This document shows positions 25,194 through 34,653 of a stretch of 64,000 nt of DNA, piece after piece; position 1 is the stretch's first letter, and every line of letters starts with the position of its first letter. The stretch is from VRUE01 sp963701265 (GTDB lineage: Bacteria; Actinomycetota; Thermoleophilia; Solirubrobacterales; 70-9): the NCBI GenBank assembly GCA_963701265.1, contig OY969581.1, positions 682,001 to 746,000 of the forward strand, read 5' to 3'. The notes below the pieces were generated by a model, which was not told the DNA's origin, did not search any database, and saw only the letters and a list, made by a program, of their open reading frames with translations. The position numbers and the translations under genes were made by a program.

Positions 25194-25637
25194 ATGGCCA
25201 GCTTCACGCTTACAAGAGAGATAGGGGCCCCGCCGGAGACTGTCTTCGCGGTGCTCACCGATCATCGGAAGTACTCCGAGCTGACGCCGGTGCGCAAGTC
25301 CGTGCTCGAGCGGGAGGGCGAGGCCGACGTCAACGGGGTCGGCGCAATCCGCAAGCTGACCGTGGTCGGGCCGCCGATGCGGGAGGAAGTAATCGCCTAC
25401 GAGGCTCCCAGCCGCTTCTCCTACACCGTGCTGTCCGGCTTGCCGGTGCGCGATCACGTCGGCACGGTCGAACTGACCGCTGACGGCACGGGAACCAAGA
25501 TGGTCTACGCCGTCCGCACGCAGCCGACGCTGCCGGTGGTCGGGTTTGCCGTCGTCGCCGCGGTCAAGCAGGCAATCAAAGGGCTGATCGACGGCGTTGC
25601 CAAGGAGTCGGAACGACGCGCAGCCGCGGAGGGTTGA
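25194..25637 (+). CDS. SRPBCC (polyketide cyclase/START-like) domain protein
   Basis: This 147-aa helix-grip protein has ITREIGAPPETVFAVLTDHRKY-type opening residues, EVIAYEAPSRFSYTV in the central sheet and a long C-terminal helix (VAAVKQAIKGLIDGVAKE), giving the hydrophobic cavity of the SRPBCC superfamily. Such proteins bind or transform small hydrophobic ligands; nothing here identifies the ligand. TAGCCT (25182-25187) is 6 nt before the ATG. The stop overlaps the TTG start of the next gene (TTGA). Confidence 0.85.
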   Translation: MASFTLTREIGAPPETVFAVLTDHRKYSELTPVRKSVLEREGEADVNGVGAIRKLTVVGPPMREEVIAYEAPSRFSYTVLSGLPVRDHVGTVELTADGTGTKMVYAVRTQPTLPVVGFAVVAAVKQAIKGLIDGVAKESERRAAAEG

Positions 25638-27007
25638 GCGGCTCCGCGAAAACACTCCTCGCCGGTCTGTGGGCGCAGGCGGAGCACTTCTGGAAGGAGC
25701 GGCGCGGGCTGACGATCGGGTTGATCGTCGGGGTCTTGGCCTTGGTCTTCGGTGCTGGCGTGCTCGCCTACGAGCTGGTCAAGCGGCCCGGGGACGTGCA
25801 TAACCCGAACGCCACCTTTGTGCCGCAGGAGCCGGCGAAGGCGAAGGCGAAGACGGTCAACTGGCCGATGTTCGGGCTCAACCCGGCGCGCACCCGTTAC
25901 CTGCCGGCGAAGGGGGTCAAGCCCCCGTTCCGCAAGCTCTGGCGCTTCACCGAGCGGCCGCTGCTCGAGTTTCCGCCGATCTACGTCGCCGGCAAGCTCT
26001 ACTTCGTCAACAACAACGGCACCGCCTACGCGCTCGACGCCGACACCGGCAAGCTGCTCTGGGAACGCAGCATCGGCCGCCTCAACGCCTCCTCGCCGGC
26101 CTACTCCAAGCACCGTCTCTACATCGTCAACCTCGTTCCCGGCCACATCGTCAAGCTCGACGCCAAGACCGGCAAGACGATCTGGAAGCGCTCGCTGCCG
26201 GGGCGCGCCGAGTCCTCGCCGGTGGTGATCGACCGCACCGTCTACTTCGGCTGCGAGGACGGCAACCTCTACGCGCTGAGCACGATCAGTGGCAACGTGC
26301 GCTGGGCGACCAGCCTCGGCGGCCCGGTCAAGTCAGCCCCCGCCTACTACGGTGGCACGCTCTACGTCGGCGACTACGGCGGCTACATGAACGCGGTCGA
26401 CGCCAAGACCGGCAAGCTGAAGTGGCAGAGCGGCTCACTGGGCCAGGGCTTTGGGACTTCGGGCCAATTCTACTCGACCCCGGCGGTCGCCTTCGGCCGC
26501 GTCTACGCCGGCAACAACGACAACCGCGTCTACAGCTTCGACCTCAAGGACGGGACGCTGGCCTGGAGCTACTCAACCGGCGGCTACGCCTACTCGGGCC
26601 CGACCGTCTCGACCACGCGCCACGCGCCGCCGACGGTCTACATCGGCTCCTTCGACGGCAACGTCTACGCGCTCGACGCCAAGGACGGCAGCGTGCGCTG
26701 GAGCCGTTCGGCCGGGGGACAGGTGGTCGGCTCGCTCTCGGCAATCGGCGACATCGTCTACGTCGCCGAGTTCACCCATAACTCGACCAGCGGTTTCATG
26801 ATGCGCAGCGGCAAGCGCGTCTTCCGCTACCGCCGCGGCACCTACTCGCCGGTGATCTCCGACGGTCGCCGCATCTACCTGACCGGCTACTCCAGCCTCA
26901 CCGCACTGGAGCCCTACAAGTACAAAGCGGCGGTCGCGCCGGGGGTGGAGGCCCCCACGGTCAAGGAGGGCGGCCAGCGCAAGCAAGGCTCGCCTCGCCC
27001 GAAATAA
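25634..27007 (+). CDS. Membrane-anchored PQQ-like beta-propeller protein
   Basis: This 457-aa protein has one transmembrane helix near the N terminus (LTIGLIVGVLALVFGAGVLAY, about residues 27-47) and an outside domain built from at least seven repeats of the PQQ/BamB type (YALDADTGKLLWERS, VKLDAKTGKTIWKRS, NAVDAKTGKLKWQSG, YALDAKDGSVRWSRS). Residues that bind PQQ in dehydrogenases are not evident, so a structural or ligand-binding propeller is more likely than an enzyme. The start codon TTG at 25634 overlaps the previous stop. The tail is Lys/Gly-rich. Confidence 0.85.
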   Translation: MSGSAKTLLAGLWAQAEHFWKERRGLTIGLIVGVLALVFGAGVLAYELVKRPGDVHNPNATFVPQEPAKAKAKTVNWPMFGLNPARTRYLPAKGVKPPFRKLWRFTERPLLEFPPIYVAGKLYFVNNNGTAYALDADTGKLLWERSIGRLNASSPAYSKHRLYIVNLVPGHIVKLDAKTGKTIWKRSLPGRAESSPVVIDRTVYFGCEDGNLYALSTISGNVRWATSLGGPVKSAPAYYGGTLYVGDYGGYMNAVDAKTGKLKWQSGSLGQGFGTSGQFYSTPAVAFGRVYAGNNDNRVYSFDLKDGTLAWSYSTGGYAYSGPTVSTTRHAPPTVYIGSFDGNVYALDAKDGSVRWSRSAGGQVVGSLSAIGDIVYVAEFTHNSTSGFMMRSGKRVFRYRRGTYSPVISDGRRIYLTGYSSLTALEPYKYKAAVAPGVEAPTVKEGGQRKQGSPRPK

Positions 27008-27051
27008 AGACCTAAAGCCACCGTTACACGTTTTGATGTAGCAATAGGGGC

Positions 27052-28491
27052 ATGCGACTGCATGCGCCATCTCCGCCCGGACTGCCGGCCGACGAGGACC
27101 GTGCCGAGCTGGTCCGCAGCGCCCTGCCCTCGCCGGCGGGCCCGATCGAGCCGGCGCAGCTCGCCGGGCTGCCGCGACCGCCGGCGATCGGCCTGCCGGC
27201 CGCGATGCAGGTGCCCTGGTTCAACCTGCGCCAGACCGACTTCGTCTTCAACTACCGGCGCAAGTTCGGCGACGTCTGGACCGCCCACGGGTACGTGCGC
27301 GGGGCGCCGGCGGTCACCTCTCATCCCGACCACGTGCGCTCGCTCTTCACCGCGAAGCCGACCCTGGCGCCGACCCTCGCCACCGAGTCGCCGCTGCGCC
27401 CCGTGCTCGGCCCGGCGTCAGTGCTGACCGCCAACGAACCGAGCCACATGCGCCAGCGCAAGCTGCTGCTGCCGCCCTTCCATGGCGAGGCGATCGCTCG
27501 CTACGAGCAGTTGATCGCCGACGCCGCCGAGCGTGAGATCGCCAAGTGGCCGAGCGGCCGGCCTTTTTCGCTGGCGCCGCGGATGCAGGCGATCACCCTC
27601 GACGTGATCATGGGCGGGATCTTCGGGATCGAGGGCGAGCCGCGCTCGGGCACGCTCGAGCACGGCCTGCGCTTCGCGATTCGCAGGCTGCTCTGGGGCT
27701 CGATGCTGCCGTTGGCGCGGGTGGCCGAAATGCTCAACCTCGGTCGCGACGAGCCGGTTGGCCTGACCCGGCTCGGCCTCATCGTCCCCGACCGCTTCGT
27801 CTACGCGATCATCGCCAAGCGCCGCAAGGCGGCCGACCTCGACCAGCGCAACGACATCCTCTCGCTGCTGCTCTCCGCCCGCTACGAGGACGGCGAGGCG
27901 ATGAGCGCCTCCGAGCTGCGCGACGAGCTGATGACGCTGGTGCTGGCCGGCCACGAGACAACCGCCAACCAGCTGGCCTGGACCTGGGAGCGGCTGCTGC
28001 GCTCGCCCGGCCCGCACGAGCACCTGCGCGAGGCGGTGCGCTCGGGCAACGAGGAGGAGGCCGCCCGGCAGGTCGAGGCGACGATCGTCGAGGCGATGCG
28101 CTCCCGCCCGGTGATTCCGATGACGGGCCGGCGCGTGGCCGTCCCCTGGCAACTGGGCCCCTACGCGATCCCGGCCGACACCCCGGTGGCGATCAGCATC
28201 CTGCTCGTCCACCACCGCGAGGACGTCTATCCCGATCCCTTCTCCTTCCGGCCGGAGCGCTGGCTGGACCGCAAGCCCGGCACGTATGAGTGGCTGCCTT
28301 TCGGCGGCGGCACCCGGCGCTGCCTCGGCGCGGCGCTGGCAATGGCCGAGCAGCGCGTCGTCCTGCGCTCGATGGCGGCCCAGCTCGACCTCGAGGCCGA
28401 CGAACCCAAGCCGGAGCGGCCCAAGCATCGCAACGTGACGATGATCCCGGCCCGCGGTGGCCGCGTCGTGCTGCGCTCGCGCCGGCCCTGA
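27052..28491 (+). CDS. Cytochrome P450 (second of two paralogues)
   Basis: This 479-aa haem monooxygenase has AGHETTAN (I helix), EAMR (ExxR), FRPERW and FGGGTRRCLGAALA (haem Cys). It is clearly homologous over its full length to the P450 at 2927-4354, including a shared Pro-rich leader PSPAGPIEP that precedes the catalytic domain. Residues differ mainly in the B-C and F-G regions, where substrate contacts lie, so the two copies may have different substrates. No ferredoxin or reductase gene is adjacent. It converges on the glycoside hydrolase gene with a 9-bp gap. Confidence 0.95.
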   Translation: MRLHAPSPPGLPADEDRAELVRSALPSPAGPIEPAQLAGLPRPPAIGLPAAMQVPWFNLRQTDFVFNYRRKFGDVWTAHGYVRGAPAVTSHPDHVRSLFTAKPTLAPTLATESPLRPVLGPASVLTANEPSHMRQRKLLLPPFHGEAIARYEQLIADAAEREIAKWPSGRPFSLAPRMQAITLDVIMGGIFGIEGEPRSGTLEHGLRFAIRRLLWGSMLPLARVAEMLNLGRDEPVGLTRLGLIVPDRFVYAIIAKRRKAADLDQRNDILSLLLSARYEDGEAMSASELRDELMTLVLAGHETTANQLAWTWERLLRSPGPHEHLREAVRSGNEEEAARQVEATIVEAMRSRPVIPMTGRRVAVPWQLGPYAIPADTPVAISILLVHHREDVYPDPFSFRPERWLDRKPGTYEWLPFGGGTRRCLGAALAMAEQRVVLRSMAAQLDLEADEPKPERPKHRNVTMIPARGGRVVLRSRRP

Positions 28492-28500
28492 GCCGGACTT

Positions 28501-29574
28501 CTACTGCTTCGGTGCGATCCCGCCTGGAGGCGGCAGTGGGGCGACCGGGAAGTGAGGCGCGTAGGCGGGGAAGACGGGGTGGTGGAGGGCGTCGTTGAGG
28601 GCCGCCAGGCTGGCTGGGTAGTTCTGGATCCGGTAGCTGCTGGTCGAGCCGAAGTCCTGGTAGTAGACGAGCATCTTGGTGCGTTTGTGTCCCCGCACCC
28701 AGCCCATCAGGCGGCTCATGTAGGCGGGGTCATCGGCGCCGGCGGAGATGCCGAACTCGGGGATCGAGAAGGGCTTGGAGGCGTAGCGGTTGTAGAGGCC
28801 GGTCAGGGCTTTCCAGTCCTGGTTGTCGGAGTAGAAGTCGGTGCCCACCCAGTCGACGTACTCGTCGCCCGGGTAGAAGTATTTGGGCCGGTTGTGGGGC
28901 ACGGTCGGCGAGCCGGCGGGCAGGGTGCTCCAGAGGACCGCGATCGGAGCCTTCGGCAGCCCCTTGACGCCGGCTTTCAGCGGCGGCAGCCCCGTTTCCC
29001 CCAGCCGCGCGTTGATCCGGGCGACGCTGCCGCCGCCGTGGACGATCACGTAGATGCGGCGGAAGGCGAGCCGGTACCAGCGCGGCTTGTGGGCGGCGTC
29101 GCGCAGCTTGCCGGCGCAGTCGTAGGAGGCGTAGACGTTGAGGCAGCGGTTGGGCTCGCCCAGCGGGCGGATGTAGGCCGGCATCTTCTTCTCCCAGAAG
29201 AGCCGGTTGAGCCGGACCAGGTATTCGTCGCCGTAGCCCTGCGCGATCGAGCGCGGGCTGATCAGCTCGCTGCCGCTGCCCACCTCGCCGGTGGTGATGT
29301 GCAGGACCGGCCGCGCCCGGGCCTCCTGCCAGCGTTCGATCGACTCGGGGAAGTCCGAGCCCCAGGTGCGGAAGCTCTCGAGCAGCGCCGGGTGCTTGTT
29401 CAGCGCCTCGCTGAACTGGCCGAAGTCGGCCGGGTCGCCGGTGTCGCTGATGCCGAAGAAGATCTTCTCGCCCTTGGGCAGGAGGGCTCCGGCCGAGGCG
29501 CCCGCGGGCAGCGCGGCGCAGAGCGCGGCGACGAGCGCCAGCGCGAGGACGCATTTCGAAGTGGAGCGATTCAT
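28501..29574 (-). CDS. Secreted glycoside hydrolase-like TIM-barrel protein
   Basis: This 357-aa protein has a signal peptide (VLALALVAALCAALPAGASA). The barrel shows clan-A features: AYIRPLGEPNR has a Glu at the strand-4 position and FSIPEFGISAG has a Glu at the strand-7 position, with DWVGTDFYS between them, as in GH26/GH5-type endo-glycosidases. The substrate (mannan-, glucan-like or other) is not deducible. The open frame reaches 30069 inside recQ; ATG 29574, just before the signal peptide, is the real start. The C-terminal tail is Pro-rich. Confidence 0.8.
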   Translation of the reverse strand: MNRSTSKCVLALALVAALCAALPAGASAGALLPKGEKIFFGISDTGDPADFGQFSEALNKHPALLESFRTWGSDFPESIERWQEARARPVLHITTGEVGSGSELISPRSIAQGYGDEYLVRLNRLFWEKKMPAYIRPLGEPNRCLNVYASYDCAGKLRDAAHKPRWYRLAFRRIYVIVHGGGSVARINARLGETGLPPLKAGVKGLPKAPIAVLWSTLPAGSPTVPHNRPKYFYPGDEYVDWVGTDFYSDNQDWKALTGLYNRYASKPFSIPEFGISAGADDPAYMSRLMGWVRGHKRTKMLVYYQDFGSTSSYRIQNYPASLAALNDALHHPVFPAYAPHFPVAPLPPPGGIAPKQ

Positions 29575-29645
29575 CCGAGGCAGGTTCGATCCGGGTTGGC
29601 CGACCACCTTCTGCCAACACCGGCGCGAACGCCGGGTTGCTGCCG

Positions 29646-31169
<1,524 letters not shown>

Positions 31170-31188
31170 CGTCAGCAGGCTATGGGTA

Positions 31189-32307
31189 TCAGCTGACGAT
31201 CTGGGCGGGAACCTGTGACAACTCCTCGGCGAGAGCGTCAATTTCCTGCGCCAGCTTGCGGGTGTCGGCCTTGCTCAGGTCCGTGTAGAGGACGAAGCCA
31301 TCGCCGCGGCGGTAGGGCTCGAGCGAGGCGTAGACGTCTTCGAAGCTCGCTTCGATTTCCTTGGCCAGCTTCGGGTCCTTCTCGGAGAGCAGCGGCTCGA
31401 CCGCTTCGAACGCGACCTCGGCGCCTTCGACGTTGGCCTCGAAATCGACCAGGTCGGTGTGCGAGTAGCGCTCCTCCTCGCCGGTGATCTTGGAGGCCGA
31501 GACCTCGCCGAGCAGCTCGTTGGCGCCGTTGGCGATCTGCACCGCCTGCAGTTCGACCTTTGCCACCTTGTCCTGCAGTTCTTCGACGTCGGCGAGCAGC
31601 TGCTTGGCGAAGGGTGCCATGCCGGCGGCCGTATTTTCTTCCCAGAGCGCCTTCTCGATCCGGTGGAAGCCTTCGAATTCGCTGTCGGGTACGTCGTTTT
31701 CACGGGCGTCGATGCGGGGGTCGAGGCTGCCGAAGGACTCGGCCACCGGCTCGATCCGCTCGTAGGGAATGCGCGCGGCCGGGTAGAGCGCCTTCGCCTT
31801 GGCGACGTTGCCGGCGACGACTGCGGCGACGAACGGTTCCGTCGCGGCGACCAGCTCAGCGGTGTTTTCCTCGAGGTACTTGCGGTACTGGGCGATCGCA
31901 GCTTCGACTTCGGGGCTGTTCTCGGCCTTCAGCTCGCCACTGACCGTGAGCGTGCCTTTCTCCTCGTCTCCGCCCGGGCAGTAGAGCGTGTATTCGCCTT
32001 TCTCCAGGGTCAGCGCGAAGCTGCCGGAGAGGCCGTCGGAGAGGTTCTCGACCTCGCCCAGGATCGTTTCGCCGTCGAGCACCTCGAGCTCGGTCACCTT
32101 CGAGGTGCCGGCGTTTTCGACTTCGAAGTTGATCGGCCCGGCCGGTGCCTTTGCCGAGTTCGGCTCGCACCCCGCGTCGGTCAGCGTGAAGGCCATCTTC
32201 TTGGCGCCGGCGGGTGCGTCGTCGCTGGAGCCGCAGCCGGCGGCGAAGAGGGCGAGGAGGCCGATGCCGGCGGCAATCAGCGTAGTGCGAAGGGCGAGGC
32301 GATTCAT
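31189..32307 (-). CDS. efeO: Iron-uptake lipoprotein EfeO (cupredoxin plus imelysin/M75)
   Basis: This is a periplasmic/extracytoplasmic iron-binding component of the EfeUOB ferrous-iron importer. The signal ends in a lipobox LFAAGC, so it is lipid-anchored. The N-terminal cupredoxin-like domain includes FTLTDAGCEPNS and YTLYCPGG; the C-terminal imelysin domain carries FEGFHRIEKALWEE with the HxxE motif proposed to bind metal. ATG 32307 has AAGGAGC upstream. A terminator-like hairpin and a TTAGG-N4-CCTAA operator lie between efeB and efeO, which suggests an own promoter. Confidence 0.94.
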   Translation of the reverse strand: MNRLALRTTLIAAGIGLLALFAAGCGSSDDAPAGAKKMAFTLTDAGCEPNSAKAPAGPINFEVENAGTSKVTELEVLDGETILGEVENLSDGLSGSFALTLEKGEYTLYCPGGDEEKGTLTVSGELKAENSPEVEAAIAQYRKYLEENTAELVAATEPFVAAVVAGNVAKAKALYPAARIPYERIEPVAESFGSLDPRIDARENDVPDSEFEGFHRIEKALWEENTAAGMAPFAKQLLADVEELQDKVAKVELQAVQIANGANELLGEVSASKITGEEERYSHTDLVDFEANVEGAEVAFEAVEPLLSEKDPKLAKEIEASFEDVYASLEPYRRGDGFVLYTDLSKADTRKLAQEIDALAEELSQVPAQIVS

Positions 32308-32343
32308 CAGCTTGGGTGCTCCTTGTTGTTTCCTGGACAAGAT

Positions 32344-32357
32344 TTAGGGGAACCTAA
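32344..32357. promoter_or_regulatory. Operator TTAGG-N4-CCTAA upstream of efeO
   Basis: TTAGG GGAA CCTAA is a perfect 5-bp inverted repeat with 4-bp spacing, 37 bp upstream of the efeO start. The same arrangement (TTAGG CGCC CCTAA) is found upstream of efeU. TTAGG/CCTAA half-sites are those used by IdeR/DtxR iron repressors, although their consensus has 9-bp spacing. Confidence 0.6.
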
Positions 32358-32358
32358 C

Positions 32359-32380
32359 AAAAACCGACACATTGAGTCGG
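32359..32380 (-). terminator. Rho-independent terminator candidate after efeB
   Basis: On the minus strand CCGAC-tcaatgt-GTCGG (32380 to 32364) is followed directly by TTTTT (32363-32359). The stem is short (5 bp) but the U-run is in place. It would stop efeB transcripts before efeO. Confidence 0.5.
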
Positions 32381-32387
32381 AATAACG

Positions 32388-32434
32388 CTCCGCTGTTCCT
32401 TTGCCCCGTTATCTCGGGATGCGGAACAGCGGAG
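32388..32434 (-). other. 12-bp perfect inverted repeat immediately after the efeB stop
   Basis: CTCCGCTGTTCC (32388-32399) is the exact complement of GGAACAGCGGAG (32423-32434), with 23 nt between. It begins on the base after the efeB TGA. It may protect the efeB 3' end or aid termination. It also contains the CGCTGTTCCTTNGCCC repeat found twice near 60.7 kb. Confidence 0.6.
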
Positions 32435-33664
32435 TCAGCCGAGCAGCGCTTCGCCGACGTAGCCGCCGTTGCGGGCTCCCGGCGGCACGGCGAAGACGGC
32501 GCTGCCGACGTGCTTGATGTACTCGTTGAGCGCGTCGAGGGAGCCAAGTTGCCGCTGGATAGCGACGAACTGCTCGGGGTCGCGCTGGAAGCTGATGAAG
32601 AAGAGGCCGGCTTCGAGCTCGCCGAGGCTCTCGTCGACGCCGTCGGTGAAGGAGTAGCCGCGGCGCAGGATGCGCTCGCCGTCGTTGGCCGAGGCGGAGG
32701 CGAGGCGCACGTGGGCGTCGACCGGGATAACCGGCCTGCCGTCTTTTTCGGCCTCGAGATCGAGCGCTTCGAACTCCTCGCTGCCGCCGAGCGGCGCGCC
32801 TTTGTACTTGTCGCGGCCGATCGTCTGCTCCTGATCGGCCAGGGCCGAGCGATCCCAGATCTCCAGCAGCATGCGGATGCGGCGGGTGACCAGGAAGGTG
32901 CCGCCGCGCATCCAGGCCGGCCCTTCGCCGCCGACCCAGACGAAGCGATCCATCGCCTCCGTGTCCTCGGCCTTGATGTTGGCGGTGCCGTCCTTGAAGC
33001 CCATCAGGTTGCGCGGGGTCTCCTGGCTGCGGCTGGTGCTGGCGGTGCGGCCGAAGCCGAGCTGTGACCAGCGCATCACGACCGTGCCGCGGCCGATCCG
33101 GGCGAGGTTGCGGACGGCGTGGAAGGCGACCTGAGGATCGTCGGAGCAGGCCTGCACGCAGATGTCGCCACCACTTTCGCCCGCGTTCAGCTCGTCTGCG
33201 GGAAGCGGCGGGATCTCGCGCAAGGCCGCCGGGCGCTTGCCGTTGAGGCCGAGCCCGCGGTGCTCGAAGAGGCTCGGTCCGAAGCCAAAGGTGACGGTAA
33301 GCCGCGAGGGTAGGAGGCCGACCGTCTCGCCGGTGTCGTCGGGCGGCGCGAGCTGCATCTCGTTGACGTCACCGACCATCTGCCCGGCGGTCATTTCAGC
33401 CGCTGCTGCCGACCACTCCTGCATCAGCTCGCGCAGGGCCGCGGGGCTCTTGTCGACCAGGTCGAAGGCGGCGAAGTGGAGGCGGTCCTGGGCCGGCGTG
33501 GCGATCCCGGCCTGATGCTCGCCGTAGAAGGGCACCGAGCCGGTGCCATCGCTTGCCTCGGCGCTCTCGGTGCCGACCAGGTAGCCGGCGGCCCCTCCGA
33601 GCCCGATACCGGCGGCGCCGACGCCGGCCGATGCCAGCAGTCGTCGCCTCGTCAGTTCGGTCAT
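32435..33664 (-). CDS. efeB: Dye-decolorizing peroxidase EfeB (Tat-exported haem protein)
   Basis: This 409-aa haem peroxidase belongs to the iron-uptake locus. The N-terminal TRRRLLASAGVGAAGIGLGG is a twin-arginine signal, so it is exported folded. GFKDGTAN is the GxxDG motif with the catalytic Asp, DAHVRLAS contains the proximal haem His, and GGTFLVTRRIRM holds the distal Arg. In EfeUOB, EfeB is thought to oxidise ferrous iron or act on haem. It starts 19 bp after efeU, so both are probably co-transcribed. Confidence 0.95.
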   Translation of the reverse strand: MTELTRRRLLASAGVGAAGIGLGGAAGYLVGTESAEASDGTGSVPFYGEHQAGIATPAQDRLHFAAFDLVDKSPAALRELMQEWSAAAAEMTAGQMVGDVNEMQLAPPDDTGETVGLLPSRLTVTFGFGPSLFEHRGLGLNGKRPAALREIPPLPADELNAGESGGDICVQACSDDPQVAFHAVRNLARIGRGTVVMRWSQLGFGRTASTSRSQETPRNLMGFKDGTANIKAEDTEAMDRFVWVGGEGPAWMRGGTFLVTRRIRMLLEIWDRSALADQEQTIGRDKYKGAPLGGSEEFEALDLEAEKDGRPVIPVDAHVRLASASANDGERILRRGYSFTDGVDESLGELEAGLFFISFQRDPEQFVAIQRQLGSLDALNEYIKHVGSAVFAVPPGARNGGYVGEALLG

Positions 33665-33683
33665 CGCGCTGGCGGGGTCGGCA

Positions 33684-34550
33684 TCAGGCCGGGCTCTCGG
33701 CCGGGGTCGACTGCTGCGCCTGCGTCTGCGCTGAGGAGCGCCGCGTCCGCAGGCGGTCCGGCCAGAGGACGTAGAGCGTCATCGGCACCGCGTAGAGCAG
33801 GTAGATCGCGACCTCGCCCACGGTCGGGGTCGGCTGCAGGCCGAGCATCCCGGTCAGCAGCGAGCCGGAGACCGTTCCCGGCTGGACCAGCCAGGTGAGG
33901 TCAAGTGCCTGCGCCTGCATCGTGTTGAACCAGCCGGCCTCGTGGGCGGTGTGCAGCGAGCTCGCCAGCAGGCCGGCGGCGACGAAGACGAGGATCAGGC
34001 CGGTGAAGCGGAAGAAGCGGTTGAGGTTGAGCCGCACGCCACCGCGGTAGAGGCCGACGCCGATCACGATCGCGAGGACCAGCCCGATCACCGCTCCGGC
34101 TCCGGCAGCGGTTGTGTCGGTGGCGTCCTGGAAGGCGGCGAGCATGAAGACCGAGGTCTCGACGCCCTCGCGCAGCACGGCCAGGAAGGCCATCGCGACC
34201 AGCGCCATCGCCGAGCCCCGAGCGAGCGCGTGCGCGGCCTCGCCTTCCAGCGCTTTTTTGATCCCGCGGGCGTTGCGCCGCATCCAGACGATCATGTAGG
34301 TGACGGCGGCAACCGCGATCAAGCCGATGATCGTCTCCAGGCCCTCCTGCTCTTTCTGCGGCAGCTGTTCGCCGACGACCTCAAGCAGAACGGCGAAGCC
34401 CACGCAGAGGGCGATGGCGATGGCGACCCCGATCCACATCTGCTTGAGCGCGTCGCCGCGACCCTCCTTGACCAGGAAGGCAGCGATGATGCCGACGATC
34501 AGCGAGGCCTCGACACCCTCGCGCAGGGCGATGACCAGGGTGGGGATCAA
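33684..34550 (-). CDS. efeU: Iron permease EfeU (FTR1 family)
   Basis: This 288-aa membrane permease has seven predicted helices. Two REGxE motifs, ALREGVEASLIVG (helix 1) and VLREGVETSVFML (helix 4), are the hallmark iron-binding sites of FTR1/EfeU. The start is a TTG at 34550 preceded by GAGGAG at a normal distance; no ATG or GTG fits before the first REGVE. It is the first gene of efeU-efeB. Two TTAGG/CCTAA repeats lie 39-71 bp upstream, indicating metal-dependent control. Confidence 0.94.
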   Translation of the reverse strand: MIPTLVIALREGVEASLIVGIIAAFLVKEGRGDALKQMWIGVAIAIALCVGFAVLLEVVGEQLPQKEQEGLETIIGLIAVAAVTYMIVWMRRNARGIKKALEGEAAHALARGSAMALVAMAFLAVLREGVETSVFMLAAFQDATDTTAAGAGAVIGLVLAIVIGVGLYRGGVRLNLNRFFRFTGLILVFVAAGLLASSLHTAHEAGWFNTMQAQALDLTWLVQPGTVSGSLLTGMLGLQPTPTVGEVAIYLLYAVPMTLYVLWPDRLRTRRSSAQTQAQQSTPAESPA

Positions 34551-34588
34551 CGCTGCTTGCTCCTCTGCTCTACGTGGTCCGACATTAC

Positions 34589-34621
34589 TTAGGCGCCCCT
34601 AATTAGGGGTACCAAACCTAG
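34589..34621. promoter_or_regulatory. Compound iron-box-like operator upstream of efeU
   Basis: Three overlapping symmetric sites are visible: TTAGG-CGCC-CCTAA (34589-34602), the perfect 14-bp palindrome CCCCTAATTAGGGG (34596-34609), and TTAGG-N9-CCTAG (34603-34621), the last having exactly the half-site spacing of IdeR/DtxR boxes. It is placed to repress efeU when iron is sufficient. Confidence 0.65.
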
Positions 34622-34653
34622 CACGGCGGTCGGGATTGCGTCTGGGCTGGCTG

